NCBI GenBank assembly: GCA_016490735.1
Contig: JAEMWC010000135.1
Coordinates: 375,001 to 439,000 of the forward strand
Source: Pachyseris speciosa
Lineage: Eukaryota; Cnidaria; Anthozoa; Scleractinia; Pachyseridae
Direction: 5' to 3'
DNA length: 64,000 nt
Positions 12,001-24,000 of this stretch are shown here, one piece after another. The position numbers were made by a program, and so were the translations under genes. Numbering within the stretch: position 1 is the first letter of the stretch; the number at the start of each line of letters is the position of its first letter. The notes under the pieces are model-generated. The model was not told where the DNA came from. It saw nothing but the letters and a program-made list of their open reading frames with translations, and made no database searches.

Positions 12001-15000
12001 TTGCGATTTAAAACACTGTCAAAAAATACTTAGTTTTACAAATACTCGTTTTCTTTCTCTCTATCGTAACTTGAGGTCTGAAATCTGTCTTGTCTTTCCG
12101 TCTTTGCCTCTGGTTTAGCTATTACAGTAAACTCATCTGTTTTTGGCCATTTTGTGTCAGTTGATACTGCAGATACCGTATTTCCTCGAATAGGCGCCCG
12201 GGCACGTATTCAAAATTTCGGCCAAAAGAGGGGGCTCTTATTCGAAGAAGGGCTCTTGATCGAGGGGGTCGCTTATTAAGTTTTGTTTTCGAGTAACTGT
12301 AACTCTGCTTTGGCTAATGTACATAAAAATAACTCTTCAAGCACAAGGAGATAGAAATAACTGGGAATGATATATGAAATAAATCATATACATGCATCCT
12401 ACATGCATCCTACATGCATCCTACATGCATCCTACATGCACTGATGCCAGTGTAGTTGAAGCTTAAAAGATAAAATAAAATGACAATAAAAACAGGTTTT
12501 CCTTGTATCTTTACTATATAAGAAAGGAAGGGGGAGGGGAGGGAAGGGCGCTTATTCGGGGGAGGGCGCCGTTATTCGAGCGTGGGCGCTTCTTCAAGGA
12601 AATAGGGTATTTGGTCTGTCTGTTTGACTGACTGTCTGTATGTCTGTCGTTTCCATGAGAAGCTCGATTGTCAGAAGTAGTGAGCTCTTGCTCGTGGGTA
12701 GCGTGGCCTCAGATAAATACTTGTGTCTCTACTTACTGATATTCACAACCAGTTTCCAGTTCTTGAATCTGTAGGCAGCACTTCCATTCAGAGGGTCGAT
12801 GTTGTGAAGAATCTCCACACGAGGGGATTGAATGCCCTGTGACAGTGTCTTCCACATGTCATAGCCGTCAATATTGTACAGGTCACGTACATCTCCTCCA
12901 GCCAAACTATACAGTGTAGGAAGCCAGTCGGTCACGTGCATCATTTCCATACTCACTCGGCTTTTAGAGGAGAGCAGGGGACTGTGTATGAAACCAGCTC
13001 CACGGACTCCTCCTGTTCATAAATTCAAAGTTTAGCTTTTAAATGATGAACACGAGCAAACGAGAGTTGATACCTGTGTGTACATTAATTGATAAGTACG
13101 TTGTTCCGTTGTTGTGTTTCTGACACGATGAAATACGTAGCAGAAAACATTTTAAAACTGGCTCTTAAACTTCGATTAACAGTAGATATAATTTATTTAT
13201 TTAGAGGTTCTAAACGTTCTCACCTTCCCACAATGTATGTTTCGTCCCCCTCAGAGGGAAGTTACAAGCCCAGTTTTGGTCCATGCCCGCCGCAGGTCCA
13301 CCATTATCCGTCGAGAAGATGATCACAGAATTATTATACAAGCCTCTCGCTTTGAGCGCATCAATAACCTGCAAAATGTGGAAATCTTTAGAGTTGACGA
13401 TGTTTTCCTTATGAAAAATTTTCCAACATTTTCAATTGAGTGTTGAAAGTAATTCTCCTTTGCTTTGGTTTTGCGTTACTTCGCTCAGTGATTGGTTGGC
13501 AAAACTCACGCCACTTTCTCAACCAATGAGAAGCAAAACCAAAACCAATCGGGAATTGCACGCGCACATTTTCCCGCGCTTGATGCCGGCTACATTGCCC
13601 AGTTTCATACCGTGAGGTACTGGGTCGAGTGCGGACAAATTACAAAAAAACTTGACGTCCGCCACGAATTGGCACTGGAGTTGTGCCTCATTTTGTTTTT
13701 GAAACAATAAGCTCGTGATGAGGACACCTTTACCTTCGCAACAGCGGACGCCATGTTTGTTTGTTTTTTAATTTGTCCGCGAAAGTCCGCACTCGACCCA
13801 CTACCTCACGGTATGAAACCAGGCAATGTGATTGCTTGGTATTCTCGGATTGGCTCATTGCGCTGTTTGTGTCTGTGATGATTGGTCCGAGTAATTGCTT
13901 TGGTTTGGGTTTAACGACACTAGTCAGTTGAAACTGAAAAAAAAAGAAGCGCCCTATGCCCCAGCAGTGACGACTTTCTAACTTCTGCTCTCAATACCAC
14001 TGCTAAATCAGACACGCATGTTTTGAGAACAAAGGGCATGATGACCAAAGATGACTATCACTTTCTCCCAGGCTATGTGTATGGTGTTCAGTTACAATAC
14101 AAGACTCGCTTGAACTCAGATATATTTTCCATCGTAAATGAAACAACTCGCGCAATAGTTTAAATAAAATGCAAGAAAAATATAATTATAATGCTTTTCA
14201 CATCTCAGCAACAGCTATTGAACACGAAATAGCAATATTTAAGAAATTAAGTAGCGAAATCTTGCGCTCTTCGAACTCTTGAGCGTAACATTTATAATAT
14301 CTAGTTTATGAAGTGGAGGCACCAGGCATCTTTCAGCGCAGGTTTCTTCAGCTGTTCGCTCATTTCGGCTTGAACATAATATTAACTTTTGTTTGCGGTT
14401 TTTTCTAAAGCTTCAGCAAGAGTTTATGTAAAGTTATTGATGTGTACAACATTCCTTATCGTTGCCCAATATGGAGGGTCCCCTATACCTCTGTGCAAAA
14501 TGCATTCACATAAAAATATTAGGACTTTTCACGCGTCACGGATAATTCCCAAAATTCCTTCACGTTCACGCAAAAATTTAGTAATTCGCGTTTCATGTTA
14601 AATTGAAAAAAACAAATTCAAGGATTAATGTTTCCCACCGAGTAACCAGTTTAGGCTGTTTACACTCCAAAGGTAGCTCGTTCTACTTGTAATCTCAGAG
14701 TCGCTGGGTATGAAAGGACTGTTAACGGCTCTTTGCAGACGATCTTCCAAACAAATGCTAGGGTATGGGCAATTTACCCCAAACGACGCTAAGGCTTCAT
14801 GCTGCATAAAGAACCTGTATTCGACTTTGAGGTCTGTGAACCAGTCGGCTGATACTGGGTGATTGACGACTTAGTACAGTACCAAGGATTAAAAAAATCA
14901 TAGCATTGAGAATAGCGTGGGGCTGTCACGGAGGCTATCACTGTCGCCGACAATCTTATACGATCTTTCAGTATATACTAAAACAGTGGATACATACATA

Positions 15001-18000
15001 CATACATACATACATACATACATACATACATACATACATCACTTTATTTACCCTCGGATTTTAGAGTATAAACAAATGGTTCTTGGGAAAAAAGAGTAGT
15101 TAAATGATGAAACATTAGCATGTAACTGTCGGTAACAGAGCTGGTGGCGTCGAGTAGTTCTAAGTTTGGGGTAAGAGCTTGCTGATTCGGGAATATTGCA
15201 ATTTACTAGGTTATTGTGAAACTTAAAAAAAAGCACTGAATGGTTAAGAAGACGCCTCTGGGGTGTGGGGGTGTCCCAGCCTAAGGTCTTAACTAGCTTG
15301 GAGAAGTACTTGTACAGGTTTTATAATTGTTACAGACAAAGCGGGCCGCGTTCTTCTGGACTTCTTCAAGGCGGTTAACATCACAGTCAGTGTGTGGGTT
15401 TCATGAGGAAGACGCATATTCAAGGGTTGGTCTAATAAGGAACATGTAAGCCCTCTCCTTGACATCTGGTCTGCATGGCTTCAGTAATCTTCGGATGAGG
15501 CCAAGGGACTTATTTGCCTTAGCAGTTATCTTTGAGCAATGAGAACCCCAACGGAGGGCTTCAGCGCATCTAACACCCAGATAGCTACACTCGGAGACTT
15601 TAGATAAAGCCTCAGAATTCATGGAATACATGAAGTCAGAGGGGTTACACTTATTTGTGATACGGAGTAGATGACACTTTGTTACATTGAAGACCATCTG
15701 CCAATCTTCACGCAAAACATGATCGCTCACGAATCACGTTTAATTAAAGTCTTCGTTAACGTGTCACGCTTAATTCAAAAACCGCTTTCACGCTCACGTG
15801 AAAATGGTCTTGAAACGGTCAATCACGAATCACGAATAAATAAAAACTTAAATCACGTTTCACGAGGAAAAAATAGGCTCGATCGCGTTTCACGAAAAAA
15901 GTATAGGGGACCCTCAATATGGTGAACGCGGAATCACTATTTACAAACGAATCCTTTCACGTAGCACACAGTTCGATTGAAAACGGGGGAAAAATGTCTT
16001 TCCGTGTTATACATTAACCGAAGTTTCTATTAGCCTTTAAAAACTTTCATGGCCTTCCCTTTAGTACACAAAAACTATACCATTTTGAGTTCTTGTCGCA
16101 AAGTCCAACACACCATCTTCACTGAAAGATGCACCGCGTGCTAATCGAAGGGCACCGGAGCACCAGTTCCCAGTGCACCGGTGCGGTGCAGTAGTGCGCC
16201 GGTGCAAGCTCTCGATATTTTGGTGCACTTTCAGTGCACAAACGTATCAAGCGCGGTGTACCCATACACTACTGCACTAATATATAAGCGTGAGCTTGTT
16301 AGCCAAGAAATATCATATCTCGAGTTCGCATGTGAATTTATATTGCTTTGAAATTTTCAACATGGGGAAAACTGGAGCTGAGCGACTACGCGAATCGTGT
16401 GAGAGGAAGAAACGAAAGATAAAGGAAAGCAATGCACGATTCTACTGGAAAAACAAGGATAGAATTTTAGAAGATAGAAAAGAACAGCGGAGGAGAAAAC
16501 GGCCACGGAATGATGAGCAACAAAGCGGCGGAAGCAAAGTTTCGAAACCGAATTGGCGGCTTTATAAAGCACGTCAGAGAGCTAAAGAAAGAGAAGAAAA
16601 AGAGAGTGCATCATCCATGAGTGCTTCTGTTTCACCAAAATCCGTCCGAGGAGCGTTCGCCAACCGAACTGCGCGAAAACGAGCCATCGACGCTACGAAA
16701 AATAGTCTTAACGCAGAACAGAAAACGTTTGAGTTCTGCATTCTCGCACCGTACGAAGACCTTAACAAGTAGCAAGTCCTGCTGGCTTTATAAAGATAGG
16801 CGAACGCGTTCGGATGCTATCCCCAGTGAACACCGTAAGCTTGCGCATGATTTCTGGTCAAGCCCAGGCATCTCTAGCCCGACTGGCAACAAAAAACATA
16901 TGATAAGGAAAAGACTTGGAGTAAGGACATACGTCCTAGATACAAATATCCGGATATTTTTTTTTTTAGATATTTAGAAGATTTTGCGATATTTAGAACA
17001 TCTCATGATATTTAGAAAAATATATGATGTTTAGAATTTTGTTAAGGAAAAATTATTTAAATCATGTCTTTTCCTTGGAAAATTGAGAAAGAAAGCTACT
17101 TAGTTCAATGCTAATTAGGCCATTGGCATTACAGTGACAGAAAATCAAACAAATCTCCTCATATCATATAGGCCTGCAGTAATCAGGTTCAGCAGTATCC
17201 TCCATTATGTTAGAGTTTGCCTGATCAACAAAATGGCGGATGCTGACGCTGAAAGGTCAGATGCAGTGATTACAGTTCCAGATGACGTATCCTCTGAACC
17301 TGAAGCTAACTTATGCACAAACCAAACAATAGTGTCCCTTTTAGACCGCGTCGAGGCAGCGCTAATGCTTCGAGTAAATAATCGTTAATTCTGCTTGTAA
17401 CTGCACCTGGTGTTCTTGGGTACTGAAATACGTCTAAGGCCGACTTTATGTAAATTCGTTTAAAGTTTTGTTGTATGCTGTACAAGAACATAATTTCCTG
17501 GCATGCTGACTTTTGTGTTGCCATTTTAGAAGACAGGCTACTTTATGAGGTTGTTACTATAATAAAATAAAGCTAGATATTTTTGAGATATTTAGAACTT
17601 TTTCGAGATACTAAGAAAAAAATCGGGAATTTCCGGAAACATATTTAAGCGATTTTACGATATTTGTATCTAGGCCTATACGTCAGCCATCCGAAATAAA
17701 TACTTGACAGAACTCAGACGGAAGTGTTTTTGGAATTTGAGGCAAAGTACCCCGAGACAAAAATGGGTCAAAGGAGCTTTGAGGTGCAAACCGTTTTATC
17801 TCATGGCTTCGAGGAGTCAAGATAAAATTACCTGCTGCTGTCGAGTGACTTTATGTTGAAACGCGAATGATCTTTCAGTCGTGTATCGATTTTCGAAGTA
17901 GTACTCTAGCTAAGGTCGGGCAGAGCGAAAAGTTTGCAGGTTTTGAACACTTAAATGACATTGTGAACACAACACTTTGTGCTAAAGAAGAAGGAAAAAG

Positions 18001-21000
18001 TTATCATTTAAGAGATTGTTTAAATATAGAGAGTGTGAACGTTGAGGAGTGGAGAAACTTGACTTTATGAAAGAAGATGTCAGCCCTCAAGCTCCCACAG
18101 TTAACTGGCAAAAATTCCAGTACGTAACTGTAGGACAAACCCAAGAAGGGAACGATAGACAACTTTAAAACGCTGCTGCATCAGTTTTCTTCCCATCAGT
18201 CTCGTGCAGGCTGGCAAAGCAAGCAGATGAAAGCCTCTATAGATCATCTTCTCCTAGAGCACGTTTGCTGTGTTCACGACTACTCGAAAAAATTATAGCT
18301 GCACAAGTCAGAACCAGCTACAGAGTAACTGCAGAATACCCGGCCACTTGAAGTTATACCCCTAAAAAAGCTGGCTACATGGATACGCAGTCATTCCTTG
18401 CCAATGCTTCCAGAACGAGGCATACTTTATATAGGCACGTAGCGGCGTAGCCACACATTCTAGACGTGTTTTGGAGTGGCCGGGTATTCTGCAGTTAAGC
18501 CACTAGTGTAGCCTGCGTGCAGACGTCTCCTATTTCCTTTCTTGAGACGTCTGCACGCAGGCCACCACTGGTGGCATGTGCTTTCCTACCGGCACCGAAG
18601 TTTTGAGAGGTCATTTTTTTGTCAGACAGGAAGATGATACGTCACTTCATTCCTTCTATTTGGAGAAAGGAAAGGCAGCAGTTGTGTACACAGTTACAGC
18701 TCGCTATATCTGTCCAAAGCTTCAATGTAGGCTTACAAACGACAAAGAAGTTACTCAACTATCTGAACGATTACATCTGGACATTCTTCAATCGCTTAAA
18801 GTGCTACTACGATCAGAAAATCACTTGTGTTTTTTCTTCAAATTTCGAAAGTGTGTTTGCTTAACAACCGACTCGCGATATTTCAAGCTTTAATTTGGAG
18901 AAATCAGTTTTTTATTTTGAAAGAAATATTTCTATTTAGTGATCCGCCATTACTAACTTCAAAATCTTGAGAGAACTGGATCGAGGACAAAATGACGTAA
19001 AAAGCTCACAAGAGTAAGAATGCAGTGTGTGTAAACCCGTCTGATTTAGTACGCAGCACGGGAATTTTGAGCTTTCAGACTCTCAAACTGGTGTTTTGCA
19101 TACTTAATAAGCTGCATTCACACACTGCAATTTTAAACCAGTGAGCATATGACGTCATTTTATCTTGGATCCAGCTCTCCGAGGCCTAATCGGTCAGTTA
19201 CGAACGTGAGTAATGGCGGACCGTTAAATTAAAAAGTTGCACTCAAAGTAAACAGTCTTCTGCTTGAAATTAAAGCTTGAAATTTAGCGAGTCGGGTGTT
19301 AAGCAAACACACTTTCGAAATTTGAAGAAAAAAGACAAGTGATTTTCTGATCGCAGTAGCACTTTAATGGATTTTAAACTTGTCATTTGTAATAGAAAAA
19401 TCGTGACACCGTCGTACTCCTCTCTTAATAAGCAAATCCACACAAATCCGGTGAGCACTAAAAAAACTTGAGCACTATTTAAAACTTGTTTTACATTTTA
19501 ACGCATAATAAATTAGATAGACATGCGTATATAAGTGACTTAGCGATCAGTTGCAGCCATATCGGAACAGAAATGACGCTTAAAGAGCGCTACGTATGTT
19601 GATTACTTTTAGATTTTGAATACAGCTTTAGTATAAAAAAAAAAAAACAATTCACTGAAATACAACAAAAACCCTTTTTTTTTATTATCAGTACTAAAAC
19701 TAAACATCACACAAACCTTACAGCACAAGATTATCAGCGTACTGAGTAAAAGTAATACTATTAAGATGTAGATAAAACAGCTATTTTCAATAAACAATAG
19801 TGTTATTCTAAGCTTTATTTTACTTTTTTAGTCGGTTGCTTATACAAGTAGTGCACTCCTTCCATAGCTTTTCTCCGTTGTCGTTTTCGCCGCAGGGATA
19901 CATTGTAAAGTATAGCAACGGCGAATCTTGCTAAAGATATTAATATCCAGTTCGGGTTTGGTTTTTGTCCCCAAAACACTTCTTCCTATCCTCTGTTCTG
20001 CAGTAGTGATGGTGTTCGTTATAGCCACAGCCAAACGTGCTCTGACTATGCTTACTTTTAAGATACAGGTGTACTTGTTTTTGAGCTTGTCCAGCTCTTC
20101 CATAGTCAAGTCTAGTGAACTCATCATTTGTACAGGACTCTGCTGTTCAAAACTCGGCGGGATGACTTGTTCCCTACATTCTCAGGTACTTGGCTTATAT
20201 CAGTAGTTTCCGAGCTTATATACTAGTTCCGTTTAAACTCTGTTTAATACCTTTTAATTCATTCAAATGACTTGTTTATTTAACAGTATGCTCGCTAGGG
20301 TATCCGAAACCGATTTTTGCCATTCATTTGTTATTTGGGGTTGAGGGGGAGTGAAAGGTGAGCCACCCAGGCCCTGACTTATTTCTCTTAAGTTTGCCTT
20401 ATCAGGAGGGGTGTTAAGAATATCAGCAGGAACTGGTTGCAGGGCTGTGAGGGTTGGTGCTGTATTAAACATTGCGGCACTTGAACTGACTACTTCCTTA
20501 ACGCTATACGCGTTCGCACCGCTTATAGGCGGTAAATTAGTACTGTTTCTACAGTTGTATTATCATTTACTATCTCATGTATAAAGTCATCTTGCACGGC
20601 TCAGAAGAAAGGTGGCATCCCGTCATACAAATCGGGCAACACTGAACCTGATTGCTCTGAAAGAAGAGATTCAGGCTGAGTAGATGGCGTCTCCGCTGCG
20701 GAATGGCATATCCAGGGTACAAATACAGTCGTGTCCGTTCGGTCGATTGGCGAGGGAGACTCTGTTTGTTAACGAAATATTTTTCTCTCTCCTCCAGTAG
20801 AATCGGTTTCTTCCGATGGGCGGCTCTTATTTTTTCCAACTCGAGCTCAGTATCTACGGCAAAATCTTACGTGTGTATGTAAGAATTATAAAAAGGAAGT
20901 ATTTCTTCAACAAGTACTTAGTGGAATTTCAAATGCATTATCTTTAATTCTGAGAGTGAAGCTATTGTTTGGATTCCTACAAGGTTCTGCGTTTCTTAAC

Positions 21001-24000
21001 CCAGGCTCGAAAAATGTCGAAGAACCGTTAAAATACCCAACTGAATGAAAAAAAAAAAAAAAAAAAGGCGAGGCAAAAAAGAAAACCCAGGTAAACGGAC
21101 AATTGATACAATTGAAAAACATCACTTACCAGCCAAAGCTATAATTTTAGCTGGAATTATCGGGAAGGCATCATCCTCTACCATAGTTCCGTCTTTAACT
21201 TTTGCCATGCTGGAGATAATTTTGCTCGTCTTTGCTGCTTCCAATGTGTTATCGAGGGGAAAATAAAACAGAGCATACTTGTAACTTTTTAGCGCAAGGC
21301 GGGACGTCATGATGCTGAGAATCCGTGAGCCTTGGTTTGGTTTGCGAAAAAAGGCTGTCGAACGAGGGTTAAACAGTTTGTTCGATTCCAGGAGAAGCGG
21401 TGCTTTTATGCCCACTTACCGAAAAAGATAGCACGTAATTGAAAAATTTTAAACACACAATACATGTAAAGGACAGATATATTGGTACTTAAAAGGCTTG
21501 TTTCCACATGTTTCCTTTCTGGAAAAAAAGAACTGTACAAAATCGACGAGGCAAATTACTTCCAAAGTTATTTCAAACGGCAATTCCTGGCTTCGGCTAA
21601 CACATGAACAACACACTAAACACACACTGTCTTGAATATTGATGAGCGTCCATCATTTGCGTATTTCTGACAAATTATTCGTTTTGGAGTAACAACTACA
21701 TTGTCAAGATATAAATTAATCAGGTATCACAAACAGTTTAATCTCGTTTTACACCAGGGTTACACTAAGAACTGACTCAAATTATTGTTTCGTGTTCATT
21801 TACTTATTTTTTAAGAGAGTTAGTGGGAGAGGGAGAGTGTGTGAGAATCAGTGCACTGGTTGAGTGCATCCCCAGCTCAGAATAACAACAGCGAAGCATG
21901 TGCACTCACTACCCAGTATTGCTGAAAAAAAAAATGCGGCGTGAAACTAAATGTAATATTTCAGGGGCTTTGTTTTTCTTCATATCACCGTAGCATACTA
22001 TAATGAGGGTTAAACAACATACCTTTCCAACACCTTGATCGAGAGATGACACCGTTGCAGCAAACACTCTCCTGTTTTCATCCTGGATGTTCTTAAACTT
22101 TGCGATCTCCTCTGGGGGCGCTTGAACCGGCTGAATGTAGTTTGCACTGTGAACTGCTTGGTAAGGAAGATATAAAAACAGCGGCTGGGAGGAATCATGC
22201 TTCTGAATGACATCAACGGCGACTTCTGTAAACAGCTCCGTACTGTATTGACCCCATTTTGTCCACACGGGCTTAGAAATAGAAATAAGAATAAGTTAAT
22301 TAGGTATTAATATTAAACTAAAGGTAAAAACAAATTAAAAATATATCTGCTGACACTGAAGGACTGTATGGCGCACCAAACAGACTGACTGACTGATCAT
22401 GACTGATTGACTGACCAACTAAAACGCTGACTTACCAGTCCACCAGTCCAACTGGCCAGTTGTAATAAGCTAACAGAATACTGATGGTCTGAATGAATAA
22501 GGGGAATGGGGCACCTTAAGGTGGCTCACACTCTATTCCAGCACTTTTATTTTCATGGGTCGATCATCACTACCAATCTTTACATGTTATTACCTCAGTT
22601 TACTGTGGTAATTCACAGAAATGTCCAATCATTTACTTCTGTCTTTTGGCCTACTACCAGTACTTCTTATAACTATAATTATTAACTATAATTACGTGCT
22701 ACGTGCATGGCAATAATAACATTTTCCATGATACAGATTCACTGTATTACCTCTGTACCATTATGCAGACGTTTTTGTACCACGTGACTGACATCCTGCA
22801 AAGGGCCCATTGAGTTGATAGATGACTGCAATGATACAGTCTTGCACATCCTTATCATTCCTTTGTTGTAACAAGGCTTACTATATATTAATGTCTTTCT
22901 CACATAAAAGTTTAGAATTAATAATTAATGTCTTCCAAGGTATGAACCCACTGAATTACCTCTGTACCATTATGCAGATCCAGACCCCATCCATACTTTT
23001 CCTGGTTTGAGTGATCCCAGTAATCCTCTTTTCCACAATAATAACCAAAGAACGAATCAAATCCTCTCTTTGTTGGAGTGTATTCGGTTTTGAAGAACCC
23101 AAGATGCCACTGAAAAATAAATGAATAAATAAAACAGGCCAAGGCTCAAATCGCAAATGGTGCTATGGAATGATCTTAGCTTGTCTTGGGGAGAAGGGCG
23201 AGGTGAGGAGCCAGAGGGGGGCAGAGGGAGGTCAGGAGTTTGCAGTAAGGAGAGAATGGCAACTATAAACTAAGATAGCCTGTCTCAGGCACTCAGACTT
23301 AAGGGAGCAGCACTGGAAATGAGGGAAGAAAACAGCTAGAATATTTAAAAGCCACTAGAGAGAGAATTGGGTATTTGGGGGGTGGGGGGGGGGGGGGAAT
23401 AGACTGTTTGGAGATCACCAGACCAAGATGACGGGAACAGGTGCAGGCAGTGTGATGGGGCAGATATGCATCATGATGGGGGTGGGAGGTCTCCTATTGG
23501 GCACTACCTTACAAAAAGGGAGAGGGTGTGGCGATGGAGCAGTGTGGTGCAGGTACTTAATGACAGAAGTTACTTCTTTGTTGTATGCTTAACCCATTGA
23601 CTACCGCAGGTTTTTACATTTTCGGAGTGATTTTCCACCTATAAACGATGAATAGCAATTCGTGACTCTTTATTTGAACTACCAGGGAAAAGTGGTGCTG
23701 TCCTAAGCCACTGGAGGCTCAAGGTTTCTGAAAACGTCATTTTGACGTAGCTATTTTTTATCCGTGAAGCGACAGCAATGGCCCAAGTTCGGTTTGCTTG
23801 CGATTTCTGCTAAATTTACAGCCATTTTTCATCTTTAGCGGCTGCCTGATGAGCATCATTAAGCGTGACGGTAGCTAAGAGTCCACTTTCTCAAAGAATC
23901 GAGCAAGGTGATGTACTTTGTTGTTGAATTTGGCTTGTTACTCGACAAACTGGGAATTTGGCCGATCGAACACTTAGTACCTTTGGGACTCGACTATTGA

